Shown here: positions 17,349 to 26,362 of the stretch, piece after piece
Layout: every line of letters starts with the position of its first letter
Numbering within the stretch: position 1 is the first letter of the stretch
Origin: Verrucomicrobiota bacterium
Lineage (GTDB): Bacteria; Verrucomicrobiota; Verrucomicrobiia; Chthoniobacterales; UBA10450
Assembly: GCA_003219175.1 (NCBI GenBank)
Contig: QHPU01000069.1
Span: 1 to 39,291, forward strand
Length of the DNA stretch: 39,291 nucleotides
Reading direction: 5' to 3'
Position numbers and translations under genes: made by a program
Notes under the pieces: generated by a model
Databases searched by the model: none
What the model saw: the letters and a program-made list of their open reading frames with translations, nothing else
What the model was told of the DNA's origin: nothing

Positions 17349-20305
17349 GTCAGGTGTCGTTAGTTCCACCTGACCGCATCGGCGTCGGGGTTGCGCCAGG
17401 TACGCCGGACGAACAAGCCGTTCGTCATCCTGTGCCTGACTCGAACGGTTTCATATTTTGGTTGGATGAACCGCAAACCTGGCGGGCGACGTCACGCTGG
17501 CTGCGCCTGGCCGGATGGTGTTTGCACGTCAGCGGAGCGCCGATCGCTTCTGTTCGAGCCAGGCTTCGAAAACGGGAGTTCATCATTCCGCTAGAGATTT
17601 CGCGGCCCGATGTGATCGATTATTTCGGGCGCTCACCAGAGAACAATCGTTGCGGTTTCTCCCTCGACGTGCGAATGCCGCATGGGCGCCGGCTACTCAC
17701 GGTGGAAGCGCAAATACCCGAGTCGCCGTGGAGGGTAGTCTTAGCGACAACAGTCCAGGGTCCATTGCTTGCCCGGCCCGGCGAACGACGCCGTCGCCGG
17801 GAACGGAATCGTGCCGCTACCATTCAGCGCTACCGCTGGTGGTACGATCGGCCCGCCGACTGGGGCGCATCTACCCGCATTCTTTACGTCAGCGGCTGGT
17901 TCATCGATACGATGGGATCGCCGATCCATGGCATTCGCGCCAGAATCGGCCGGCAATTTTTCCCCGCGAACATCAACCTTCCCCGCGAAGACTTGGTGGT
18001 AACGCAGCCAGACTTGCCGTGGGCGGGCCGTAGCGGATTCGCAGTGGCCATTCCGTTGCCGCGTGGAACGTCGAAATTAGTCCTTCAATACCAGGGCACG
18101 GACAGTGTCTGGCGCGATTTCGATTCACACCGCGTCCGGCGCGGCAATTATCAGGCGGAAGTACCGCCGCCGAGCCAACTACCGTTTTTTAGCCCTACTT
18201 CCAAGTCCCGTTTTTTCTCCTGGGTGCATATTCCAAATAAAGGGGAGATCAGGGAGGGAAGCTTGCGCCTTGCTGGTTGGTGCTTCGCTAGCCAAGGGCC
18301 AGCTGTGGAAACAGTGCGCGCTCGCGCGGGCCGCAGGATTACCCCCGGCGAATTCGGCATCGTACGGCGCGACGTGGCATTCGCACACAACAACTGCGCC
18401 GGGTCGTTGCACAGCGGTTTTCTGATTCAGGCCTCGATTCCACGCGGACGACATCAGCTCGTGCTCGAGGCCCGAGATGCCACCGGCAGATGGGAACCGT
18501 TTTTCGAAACGACTATTCATCGATCCATGTTTGGTCACGGCGGTCCATCGCTTGGCAACGAAGCGGAAATTTACGCGCATTGGATCTCCCGTTATGAACG
18601 CCTTACCCGCAGGGACAAACATGCCATCCAGCAACAGATCAACGCCATGTCGCGTCGGCTGCGATTTTCCATTTTACTTCCGGTTTACGAATCGGATCCA
18701 CGCTGGCTCAGGCGGGCCCTTCTCTCGGTCCGGCAGCAGTTCTATCCGGACTGGGAGCTTTGCGTCGTGGATGATGCTTCAACTAAAAGCGTAGGCTGGA
18801 AAATTGTGGAGCGCTACGCCAGCAGCGATGATCGCATTAAAATGCTGCGGCGCGAGACTCGAGGCGGCATCGCGGCGACATCCAATGATGCGCTTTCTCT
18901 CGCTACCGGAGAGTTCGTCGCGTTGCTCGACCACGACGATACGATTGCGCCCGAAGCCCTTTACCTGGCAGCAGCGGAACTCGAACGGAAACCGGCATTG
19001 CAATTGATCTACACTGACGAAGACAAGATCGACGAACGCGAACAGCGACATAATCCCTACTTCAAACCCGAGTGGAATCCGGATTTGTTCCTCGCCCAAA
19101 ACTATGTCTCTCACCTGACATTTCTGCGCACAGATCTCGTTAGAAAAGTCGCAGGATTTCGATCGGAATTCGACGGGTCACAAGATTACGATCTTTTCCT
19201 GCGCTGTACCGCCGAGATCGAGCCGAATACGATCGTTCGTATTCCGCGCGTCCTGTATCATTGGCGCGCACTGCCACAAAGCACCGCCGCGACCACCTCG
19301 GCCAAAAACTATGCACATAACGCTGCCGTACGCGCGGTGCAGGAGCATTTGGACACCCAAAAGGTCGAAGGAAAAGTGGAACCACGCGAATTCGAGATTT
19401 ACCAGCGTGTTCGCTATCCGCTTCCCGTAACGCATCCGTTGGTTTCCATCATCATTCCGTCGCGTGACCAATCCGCGCTGCTGGAGAAGTGTATCGATAG
19501 TATTCTGCACAAAAGCGATTACACGAATTTCGAGATCATCATCCTGGAGAACAACAGCGTGGAAGAGCAGACGCACGAGTTGTATCGTCGTCTGAGAAAG
19601 GATCGACGGATTCAAATTATCGAGAGTGCCGGCGATTTTAATTTTAGCCGCCTAATTAATCTCGGAGCTAGCAACGCCCGCGGATCGATCTTTCTCCTTC
19701 TCAACAATGATGTTGAAATCATGAACGCGGATTGTCTGAGCGAACTTGTGTCGCAGATTTCCCGCCCAGGGATCGGCATCGTGGGCGCACGACTGTGGTA
19801 TCCTAACGGGACCCTTCAGCACGGCGGTGTCATTCTCGGAGTTGGTGGCGTCGCTAGTCACATTGACAGTATTCGACGCCATGAACCCGGTTACTTCGCT
19901 CGCCAGCATCTGGCGCAGGATTTTTGCGCTGTTACCGCCGCCTGCCTGATGGTGCGGTGCGAAGTCTTCAAGAAACTTGGCGGTTTCGACGAAGTACATT
20001 TACCGGTCACCTTTAATGACGTTGATTTCTGCCTGCGTGCACGAGAGCTGGGCTGGCGCATTATCTACAGCCCCTACGCTGAACTTATTCATCATGAATC
20101 CATCAGCCGCGGGATTGAGAACACGACTGAAAAGCAGCGGCGTTTCTTTAGGGAGAGTAAGCTTCTATTCACTCGCTGGGGCGCACTGATACAAAACGAC
20201 CCGGCTTACAACCCCAATCTGTCGCTTGGTGAAAAGCGTTTTGAACTCGCCTTTCCACCGCGTGTTACCCCACCCTGGAAGACGCTACCTCAGGCTATGC
20301 CATGA
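17345..20305 (+). CDS. Large bifunctional glycosyltransferase: three tandem accessory domains plus two GT2 domains
   Basis: A 986-residue protein in the style of O-antigen or rhamnan synthesis enzymes. Residues ~36-137, 163-264 and 289-391 are three copies of a beta-rich ~100-residue domain sharing the pattern L-x-L/V-x-GW, a P-I or P-A step, VRAR or IRAR, an R-x-D step, SGF or CGF, and a W near the end. GT2 domain 1 begins at ~440 (RFSILLPVYES) with VVDDAST and LLDHDDT as metal site. GT2 domain 2 begins at ~698 (LVSIIIPSRDQ) with LENNS and LLLNNDVEI, and GGFDEVHLPVTFNDVDFC supplies the later acidic motif. No signal peptide or membrane helix is evident. Genes before and after overlap by 4 nt. 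The two catalytic domains may add two sugars in succession; the accessory domains may bind glycan (inference). Confidence 0.88.
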   Translation: MSQVSLVPPDRIGVGVAPGTPDEQAVRHPVPDSNGFIFWLDEPQTWRATSRWLRLAGWCLHVSGAPIASVRARLRKREFIIPLEISRPDVIDYFGRSPENNRCGFSLDVRMPHGRRLLTVEAQIPESPWRVVLATTVQGPLLARPGERRRRRERNRAATIQRYRWWYDRPADWGASTRILYVSGWFIDTMGSPIHGIRARIGRQFFPANINLPREDLVVTQPDLPWAGRSGFAVAIPLPRGTSKLVLQYQGTDSVWRDFDSHRVRRGNYQAEVPPPSQLPFFSPTSKSRFFSWVHIPNKGEIREGSLRLAGWCFASQGPAVETVRARAGRRITPGEFGIVRRDVAFAHNNCAGSLHSGFLIQASIPRGRHQLVLEARDATGRWEPFFETTIHRSMFGHGGPSLGNEAEIYAHWISRYERLTRRDKHAIQQQINAMSRRLRFSILLPVYESDPRWLRRALLSVRQQFYPDWELCVVDDASTKSVGWKIVERYASSDDRIKMLRRETRGGIAATSNDALSLATGEFVALLDHDDTIAPEALYLAAAELERKPALQLIYTDEDKIDEREQRHNPYFKPEWNPDLFLAQNYVSHLTFLRTDLVRKVAGFRSEFDGSQDYDLFLRCTAEIEPNTIVRIPRVLYHWRALPQSTAATTSAKNYAHNAAVRAVQEHLDTQKVEGKVEPREFEIYQRVRYPLPVTHPLVSIIIPSRDQSALLEKCIDSILHKSDYTNFEIIILENNSVEEQTHELYRRLRKDRRIQIIESAGDFNFSRLINLGASNARGSIFLLLNNDVEIMNADCLSELVSQISRPGIGIVGARLWYPNGTLQHGGVILGVGGVASHIDSIRRHEPGYFARQHLAQDFCAVTAACLMVRCEVFKKLGGFDEVHLPVTFNDVDFCLRARELGWRIIYSPYAELIHHESISRGIENTTEKQRRFFRESKLLFTRWGALIQNDPAYNPNLSLGEKRFELAFPPRVTPPWKTLPQAMP

Positions 20306-22857
20306 TCGGGTCAAGAACGTTTGAAGAGGAATTTGCATACGGTTTCGATGATCCAATCGACTCCGTGAGTTACTCGCGTGCCGTCCGCATCAGCGGCTGG
20401 CTGGTCAACATCAAAGCACAGCCGATTCACGGAATACGACTGATCGCGCGAAACGGTTTATGGCCGCGCCGGGGCGCGCGCGCGCGACGTAAGCGCAGCC
20501 GCCCTGATGTCGCGTTGGAATTTCCAGATGTTCCCGATGCCCGTGCGAGCGGATTCCTGATCGAAGCGCAGCTACACAGCGGACGCAACGAGATATCCAT
20601 CCAGGTTCAGGATGAACAAAAACGATGGCGGACCTTTTTTAGCACGGCGATCAAGGTTTTGCCGCTTGACCTGCTTGAGAAAGCAGGATTCCCAAACGTC
20701 CGCGACCATCTTGTCGATAAATTGCAACGCCGCCGTACCGCGCGGTCGATCCATCTTGCAATATCCGAATCCGTCGGTGGGATGGCGCAGCGCCCACAGT
20801 TTCAACCCAGGCGCGTCGTGATTTATGGGACATTGCGCTCGAATCTTTTTATTCGCGAAGTCGGAGAATTGGTCGCAGCCGGATTCGCCGAGCTCGGGTG
20901 TGAGACAGAACTTCTTTTCGATCGACTGCCCGAGCGGGAGAACAACGAGGCCCTGCAAATCGTCTTAACCCCGCACGAGTACTACAATTTATTTCTTCTC
21001 GAACAGGTTCCCAGAAAAACTGCACGCGAGCTCAGCGCCAATCTCATTTTCCTTTGCACCGAGCAACCGGCCACAGGTTGGTTTGAACAAAATTTGCGCT
21101 GGGGCTGTTATGCCCGTGCCGTCGCTGATATCAACCCGCTCGGGGTGGAATCCTATCGCGCCCACGGCATTCGCGCGCATCATCTCCCGCTGGGATACCA
21201 CGAGCTGCTTGAGCACACCGTGGGAAAGCCAGCGCGTGAAATCGATCTCGTCTTTCTTGGCTCGTTAACCTCGCGTCGCGAACGGTTCTTTGCCCGTCAC
21301 GCGGATTTCTTTTCGCAACGCAATTGGCACCTGCGTTTCGTCCCGCTCGGCTTTGCCAAAACGGAACTGTCGCGCAGTTACTTGCCCGCCGCGCAACGCA
21401 ACGCCCTGCTCGCCAATTCCAAAATCCTGCTCAATGTCCACTACTCCGATCAACGGTACTTCGAGTGGCACCGGATGCTGGTGGGACTGGCCAATGGTTG
21501 CTGCATCATCACGGAAAACTGCGCGGGATATGCCCCGCTCGTTCCAAACAGACATTTCGTCATGGTCGAACACGACGCTCTCATCGAGGCCTGTGAATAT
21601 TACCTGGACCACCCTGACGAATGTGCGCGCATTGCCACCGCTGGGGCCGAATTCATTCGCACTGAATTGCGCCAGGCCAGCGGCTGCGCCAGGCTCTTGC
21701 AAACCCTCGAACGCGATAATGACGGTACCGACGTAGAAGCACCGGAACACACAATCTCCATAACGTCACAATCCGACCCCGTGCCAGCCGCCTTGCCGAA
21801 AGGATTGCGCGGCGCATTGCTGGAGAAGAACAGTTTTTGGAACGCGCTGCGGAAAGATCTTCTTAGCTCAAACGGAAATTCCGCTGTTCCGGAAAAACCG
21901 TCGCCTCCTCCGACCGCACTCGAGCGACAGCAGCTGCGGGAAAATGTCGCGAGAAGACGCGCCGGGTATCTGCGGCGACGCCGGGAGCAGGAATCGCGAC
22001 TGTGTGCTGGCGAAGAGGTGTGGGCCATTCATGATAATGCCGAGTTTGCTCGTGCTCCCGCTCCGCAAATTTCAGTTCTTATCACACTCTACAATTATGC
22101 TGCCTTCATCGAAGGCTGTGTCGATGCGATCGATCGTTCCGCTGATGTCGTCGCTGTGCCGATCGAGATACTCATCATCGACGACGCTTCGACCGACGAT
22201 TCATGGGCACGCGCCCGAGGCCTTCAAAATCGGGTGACTCGGCCAGTCCGTCTTGTCCGGAAACGTTTCAATACCGGCCTGGCCGATGCGCGTAACGTCG
22301 GAACGCGTATCGCCCGTGCGCCCTATATATTTATGATGGATGCGGACAACCTCGTAACTCCGCCAGCTCTCTCATTTCTTTTCAACACGATGGAGCACGA
22401 GCAGTGCGCTGCGGCCTACAGCATTCTTTGTCGTTTTCGGAAAGCACCCGGACAACCCGTCGGCCTTCTCTCCCATTATGACTGGGACCCGGAAATCCTC
22501 GTGCAAGGACCGTACGTGGATGCAATGGCGATGTTTCGCCGCGACGTTCTTCTCAAGCTCGGCGGTTACGATCACACTTTGAGCGAGATTGGATGGTTCG
22601 GCTGGGAGGATTACGACATGTGGCTTCGTTTCGCTCAACAAGATCTGCATGTTGGCTTCGTCCCAAACATCCTTTGTCTCTATCGCCAGCACGAGACTTC
22701 GATGATTAACACGACCAATCTCTTCGCACGCGAATTAGTCGAGCTATTTCAAGAACGCTACCAGTCTCTCGCCAGTCGATTCGCCCTCCGCGAGAAACTC
22801 TTCGGTATCAAGCGAAGCGAACTCGTCGCTCCACCTGAGATTGCCAGTAAGGAGTAG
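20302..22857 (+). CDS. Multidomain glycosyltransferase: accessory domain, CgeB-like GT-B domain, C-terminal GT2
   Basis: An 851-residue protein. Residues ~11-118 are a fourth copy of the domain found in triplicate in the preceding gene (AVRISGWLVN, PIHGIRL, RPDV, ASGFLIEAQLHSGR, RWRTFF). Residues ~170-480 resemble the CgeB/GT1-like glycosyltransferase fold: VVIYGTLRSNLFIREVGEL opens it, and KILLNVHYSDQRYFEWHRM with TENCAGYAPLV forms the nucleotide-sugar-binding half. A charged linker at ~490-585 leads to a GT2 domain from ~587 (QISVLITLYNYA) with IIDDASTDDSW, MMDADN as metal site and GWFGWEDYDMWLRF. It begins inside the previous stop (ATGA, 20302-20305). It ends the plus-strand glycan operon, facing a convergent gene across a hairpin at 23067-23095. 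Confidence 0.86.
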   Translation: MIGSRTFEEEFAYGFDDPIDSVSYSRAVRISGWLVNIKAQPIHGIRLIARNGLWPRRGARARRKRSRPDVALEFPDVPDARASGFLIEAQLHSGRNEISIQVQDEQKRWRTFFSTAIKVLPLDLLEKAGFPNVRDHLVDKLQRRRTARSIHLAISESVGGMAQRPQFQPRRVVIYGTLRSNLFIREVGELVAAGFAELGCETELLFDRLPERENNEALQIVLTPHEYYNLFLLEQVPRKTARELSANLIFLCTEQPATGWFEQNLRWGCYARAVADINPLGVESYRAHGIRAHHLPLGYHELLEHTVGKPAREIDLVFLGSLTSRRERFFARHADFFSQRNWHLRFVPLGFAKTELSRSYLPAAQRNALLANSKILLNVHYSDQRYFEWHRMLVGLANGCCIITENCAGYAPLVPNRHFVMVEHDALIEACEYYLDHPDECARIATAGAEFIRTELRQASGCARLLQTLERDNDGTDVEAPEHTISITSQSDPVPAALPKGLRGALLEKNSFWNALRKDLLSSNGNSAVPEKPSPPPTALERQQLRENVARRRAGYLRRRREQESRLCAGEEVWAIHDNAEFARAPAPQISVLITLYNYAAFIEGCVDAIDRSADVVAVPIEILIIDDASTDDSWARARGLQNRVTRPVRLVRKRFNTGLADARNVGTRIARAPYIFMMDADNLVTPPALSFLFNTMEHEQCAAAYSILCRFRKAPGQPVGLLSHYDWDPEILVQGPYVDAMAMFRRDVLLKLGGYDHTLSEIGWFGWEDYDMWLRFAQQDLHVGFVPNILCLYRQHETSMINTTNLFARELVELFQERYQSLASRFALREKLFGIKRSELVAPPEIASKE

Positions 22858-23066
22858 CTAACGACGTCGAGACGCGAATTTCGAAAAGGTGGATTGACCG
22901 CCCCGGCAACCGCCTGTCCGGCTTGGACCGATGTCAAAATAAACGGCAGCTTTGCCGCCTTGCTTACATCGAGGTCTGAGACTGGCGCGATGCTCAATCC
23001 ACTTTCGCCACCCAGAATTTCGCCCAATTTCGCGTAATTCGTGTATTTCGTGGGTTAACAAACAAT
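22858..23066. repeat. Spacer with short tandem repeat of the AATTTCG type
   Basis: The 3' spacer after the glycan operon contains four imperfect units at 23016-23054: AATTTCGCCC, AATTTCGCGT, AATTCGTGT and ATTTCGTGGG. This type of degenerate tandem repeat recurs in spacers of Verrucomicrobiota and Planctomycetota genomes (from memory, not checked). The stretch 22858-23010 has a fairly protein-like frame on the minus strand but no start, family match or downstream support, and was not called. Confidence 0.45.
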
Positions 23067-23095
23067 AGACGGCGCGCCATCGCGACGCGCCGTCT
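23067..23095. terminator. Bidirectional hairpin terminator candidate
   Basis: A perfect 10-bp inverted repeat (AGACGGCGCG at 23067-23076, CGCGCCGTCT at 23086-23095) with a 9-nt loop lies between the convergent ends of the plus-strand glycan operon (22857) and the minus-strand DUF4142 gene (23120). No long T run follows on either strand, so it may be a processing or pausing hairpin rather than a classical intrinsic terminator. Its position fits transcription insulation between convergent units. Confidence 0.6.
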
Positions 23096-23119
23096 CGCAG
23101 CAAACAAACACCAACCGGG

Positions 23120-23716
23120 TCACTTCAACTTCGAATCAATTTTCTTCGCCATTTCCAAATGCTTTCGCACGACCTCAGAGGTTTTACTGGCGAAGCTCTT
23201 CACATCAGGATCGCTGCCTTCCTTGGCTTCTTTTTCGAAGGCTGCCAGATCTTTTTCATGATCCTTCACCATCTGGCCCATGTAATCCTTATCTGACTTC
23301 CACTTGCCCGGTTGCTTTTCCGCGGGCAATTGCACGTTTTCCTCCTTGGCCAACGTCTTCAATTCGTCATTCGCCTTGCCATGATCTTTAACCATCCGCC
23401 CACCGAAGTTCTTGACTTCGCTATCGGTCGCATTTTGTTCTGCAACCCGGCCCATCGCTACTTCCATCATCCCACCCTTGGCTGCATCCTGTATGAAAGC
23501 TTTATCAGCTGAACTCAATTTGCGGCCTGCAGTGTTGGATTTGGATTTAGCTGTTCCCTGTGCTGGTGAACCTTTGCCACTGTTATCGGGAGTCGGATAT
23601 GGCTTCGAATCAAACGTTAACCCCCCTTGGGCAAGAGCTGTCCCGCTCAAACCGACACAAGCAATGGCAATGATGCCGAGCCTTACCGCGCTGTTTATGG
23701 AAAATTTGTATTTCAT
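23120..23716 (-). CDS. Exported DUF4142 (ferritin-like fold) protein
   Basis: About 198 residues from the ATG at 23716, where a signal peptide begins: a basic start MKYKFS, a hydrophobic stretch LGIIAIACVGLSG and a probable cleavage after ALA. The frame is open up to 23800, but that extension would bury the signal peptide. After a Pro/Ser/Gly-rich linker, a helical domain matches DUF4142: KAFIQDAAKGGMMEVAMG, NFGGRMVKDHGKANDELK, then a second MVKDHEKDLAAF repeat. The family is found in periplasmic or outer-envelope proteins of many soil bacteria; its biochemical role is not established. It lies 93 nt downstream of the TPR gene on the same strand. Confidence 0.85.
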   Translation of the reverse strand: MKYKFSINSAVRLGIIAIACVGLSGTALAQGGLTFDSKPYPTPDNSGKGSPAQGTAKSKSNTAGRKLSSADKAFIQDAAKGGMMEVAMGRVAEQNATDSEVKNFGGRMVKDHGKANDELKTLAKEENVQLPAEKQPGKWKSDKDYMGQMVKDHEKDLAAFEKEAKEGSDPDVKSFASKTSEVVRKHLEMAKKIDSKLK

Positions 23717-23809
23717 AGTTTTTCTATCGATTAAGGTGCCGAGGCAATCGCCGGCATATTTGTTTCGCAGCATCCCCCTAAGATGGCCGTAAAATCGCAT
23801 CCGGCGTTC

Positions 23810-25213
23810 TTAGCCCCTCGCGTAGGAGCTCTCCACTCGCGTCGCGACATCTTTGTAGCCGTAGTCCGCTCCGTAGATCTGCTTCATACAGCTAAGCGAT
23901 TTCTCGCGATCGCCCATCTGTTCATAAACTAAGCCAAGGTTGTAAACGATCTCCTTCTTCGTCGCGTCCATCGACCCGATCTCGCGCGCCGCTTCTTCCA
24001 ATTGCTTGGCCGCCAGATCGAACATGCTCAGCTCACGATAACAAAGTCCGAGCGCATTCATCGCCCGCAAACGCGCATTCGGATTCTGCCGCGCCCGCTG
24101 CAACTCCGGTAGCGCCTCACGAAAATGCCCCGCATTCATCAAATTTTCCCCGAGTTCAAAGCGAAACTGCAAATCGGTCGGGTTGCGCTCCACCCGTTTC
24201 CGGGCTTCGTCGAGCAACATTTCCGCGCGCCGCTTTTTCGCCGCAGCCAGCGCCGCCTCCTTTTCCGCCAACGCCGTGCTGTCGCCGGCGTTATTCGCCA
24301 CTGCTTCTTCTAACGCCGTAATCTCGCGCTCTGTTTGCTTCACACTCAGATCGGAAATTTTTCGGACCAAACCCGGATCAGTCCGCTGCGTCAGGTCGGA
24401 CGCATATCGATACCAGGCAATCGCCGCTTCTAGATCATCCTTTTGCTCACTCAAAGATCCGAGTCGTCGTGCCACATCGACATTTTGCGGCTCGGCCTGG
24501 TGCATCGCGTAGCTCTCAGCGATTTGCTGGCTTAACGATTCGCCCGACAATTGCATCCGGCTCTGCTGTTCCAACGACACTGCTGCTTCTTTGTCTTTGA
24601 TCAGGTCGCGATAACTCTCGGCCGAACCCCAGCCACCGCTCTTCATCGAGCCGCGCGCAGAAGCATCCTTTCCCAACCGCAACGCCGCCGCGTCCGCCGG
24701 ATCGATTGCGCTGATTCGATTGTAAATCTCCACTTCTCGTTCGCTGTCACCAAGGTCGTGGTAGAGCCGCGCCAGTTCGTGCATCACCTTGGTGTCGCGG
24801 GAGTTTTCTTCGAGGTAGGTTTGCAGCGCAAAAACCGCTGTCTCCGGCCACCCCGCTGACGCTGCCGCCTCTTTCAACGCCAAATTCGCCTGCTTATTAT
24901 AAGGTTCGTCTTCGAGTATTTTTTCAATCAATTCGACCGCGCGTTTTGGATCCTTCTTAATTTCGCGTTGCGCTTTCATTACCGAAACCGAAGCGGTCGA
25001 GACATTGAAAAACTTCTTCTTCGCCGCCTTGAATCGTGTCACCTCAGTCCGGCGCAATACTTGTCGGCCGGTAAGAAACTGCGGTTCTTGTTTGAGGATT
25101 CCCTGCAAAAGCGAAATGGCGTAACCGAAATTCCGCAGCTCGATCGCCGCCACTGCTTTTAGCCAGTGTGCGCGCTGGTCATCACTCAGTTCCTTCTCCG
25201 ATTTAACCGCCAT
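23810..25213 (-). CDS. Tetratricopeptide-repeat protein
   Basis: A 467-residue, helix-rich, mostly cytoplasmic protein with several TPR-like units. Examples are VMHELARLYHDLGDSEREVE, ARRLGSLSEQKDDLEAAIAW, FELGENLMNAGHFREALPEL and VYNLGLVYEQMGDREKSLSC. A charged coiled region (TEREITALEEAV, EKEAALAAAKKRRAEML) lies at about residues 295-340. No signal peptide is seen; the N-terminus is MAVKSEKELSDDQ. TPR proteins scaffold protein complexes; no partner can be named. The 25220-25230 palindrome GTGACTGTCAC sits 6 nt upstream of the start codon. It faces the radical SAM gene divergently. Confidence 0.82.
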   Translation of the reverse strand: MAVKSEKELSDDQRAHWLKAVAAIELRNFGYAISLLQGILKQEPQFLTGRQVLRRTEVTRFKAAKKKFFNVSTASVSVMKAQREIKKDPKRAVELIEKILEDEPYNKQANLALKEAAASAGWPETAVFALQTYLEENSRDTKVMHELARLYHDLGDSEREVEIYNRISAIDPADAAALRLGKDASARGSMKSGGWGSAESYRDLIKDKEAAVSLEQQSRMQLSGESLSQQIAESYAMHQAEPQNVDVARRLGSLSEQKDDLEAAIAWYRYASDLTQRTDPGLVRKISDLSVKQTEREITALEEAVANNAGDSTALAEKEAALAAAKKRRAEMLLDEARKRVERNPTDLQFRFELGENLMNAGHFREALPELQRARQNPNARLRAMNALGLCYRELSMFDLAAKQLEEAAREIGSMDATKKEIVYNLGLVYEQMGDREKSLSCMKQIYGADYGYKDVATRVESSYARG

Positions 25214-25219
25214 ATCCGC

Positions 25220-25230
25220 GTGACTGTCAC
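25220..25230. promoter_or_regulatory. Short palindrome upstream of the TPR gene
   Basis: The 11-nt sequence GTGACTGTCAC is an odd-centred perfect palindrome located 7-17 nt upstream of the TPR protein start. The position could block translation initiation or bind a repressor; a chance occurrence is just as possible. Confidence 0.2.
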
Positions 25231-25309
25231 TATAATTTCAGCATCTCCGCCTCGTTACGACAAGTGCTCAAATACCACAGTCCGATGTTCGGCGCTTTGC
25301 AGCCTCCCA

Positions 25310-25344
25310 TTGAGCATTGGACGTTGAGCGTTGAGGGTTGAGTG
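25310..25344. repeat. Heptameric tandem repeat at the radical SAM gene start
   Basis: Five consecutive 7-nt units can be read: TTGAGCA, TTGGACG, TTGAGCG, TTGAGGG and TTGAGTG. Similar heptamer arrays are scattered in some Verrucomicrobiota and cyanobacterial genomes (from memory). The only in-frame GTG upstream of the conserved protein (25342) falls inside the last unit, so the array overlaps or abuts the translation start of the next gene. Confidence 0.65.
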
Positions 25345-26296
25345 TTTCAAGAATACCTTACCGAGTTGACCCCGAGCAATTTCCTTTGCCCTCGCAACGG
25401 CCCTCCGCCCGTCGAGTTGGCTGGAGATGGACGATTCATATTGCGCCGCAAAAATTTCGTTCCGGCGTACATCTGCGCGTTCGAGAGCGGTATTCTTCAG
25501 CAGCGTGCCGCTGAAGCCATCGAAGCACTGCGGTCCTGTCGCGTTTGCCCGCGTAACTGCAACATCGACCGGTTCAATAACAAGATCGGAGTCTGCAAAA
25601 GCGGACGACTGGCACGTGTGGCCAGCGCCTTTCCGCACTTCGGTGAAGAAGATTGTCTTCGCGGGTGGAATGGGTCGGGCACGATTTTCTTTGGCTGGTG
25701 CAATCTCCGCTGCATGTTCTGTCAAAATTTCGAAACAAGCCAGTTCGGCGAAGGCGCCGAAGTCAACGCCTCAGAACTCGCCGGTATTATGCTCGATCTT
25801 CAGGAGATCGGTTGCCACAACATTAATTTCGTGACCCCCGAGCATGTGGTTTCGCAAATTCTCGAAGCTCTCATCATCGCGATCGACCGTGGGCTACGTT
25901 TGCCGATCGTTTACAACACCTCGGCCTACGACAGCCTCGAAAGCATTCGCTGGATGCGTTAACGGCCTTGCCTTGCGCGGTGTGCTGGTCCGGCATCTCG
26001 TCATGCCCGGTTTGCTCGAGGACACGCGCCAAATTATGCGCTGGATCGCCGAAAACTTGTCGCGCGATACCTACGTCAACGTGATGGACCAATATTATCC
26101 CGCCCACAAAGCCGAAACCGAACCGCGTTTCGCCGAAATCAACCGCCGTACTTCCGATCACGAATTTTGCCACGCACGCGAGTTGGCGCGGGGCGCCGGT
26201 CTTTGGCGCCTCGACACTCGCTGGAGAAACGTGATTCCGCACGGCGGACCGGTCTGGCTTCCGGTGATGCGACAGCGCGCAGTCTGCACCGGGTAG
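25342..26296 (+). pseudogene. Radical SAM protein of the AmmeMemoRadiSam type (PflA-like), with internal deletion and frameshift
   Basis: The first frame (25342-25962) carries CRVCPRNC with GVCKSG, a Cys cluster typical of this subgroup, then WCNLRCMFCQN, the CxxxCxxC motif binding the SAM-cleaving 4Fe-4S cluster. It continues through ASELAGIMLDLQ, VTPEHVVSQILEAL and YNTSAYDSLESIRWM. It then hits TAA at 25960-25962. The next frame resumes at VNGLALRGVLVRHLVMPG and runs to 26296 (MDQYYPAHKAET, WRLDTRWRN). From the family I expect about 50-55 residues between these parts, including a VDIYMPDFK-like segment; they are absent. Start is uncertain: GTG 25342 lies in a heptamer repeat, and TTG codons at 25366 or 25417 are alternatives. 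The usual AMMECR1 and Memo partners are not in this window. Confidence 0.87.
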
Positions 26297-26362
26297 GGGA
26301 GATTCACCGAATCGGCCGCACGTGCAAGTCCGTCTCGGGCCAATTGCGGTCAATTGTACGAC

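Noticed and set aside
22858..23027. Protein-like minus-strand frame after the glycan operon (SGLSIAPVSDLDVSKAAK)
   Set aside because: No plausible start signal or family match was found, and it overlaps the repeat-rich spacer; possibly a remnant, but not supportable.
25310..25344. CRISPR-like repeats
   Set aside because: The units are 7 nt, contiguous and without spacers, and no cas gene is present.
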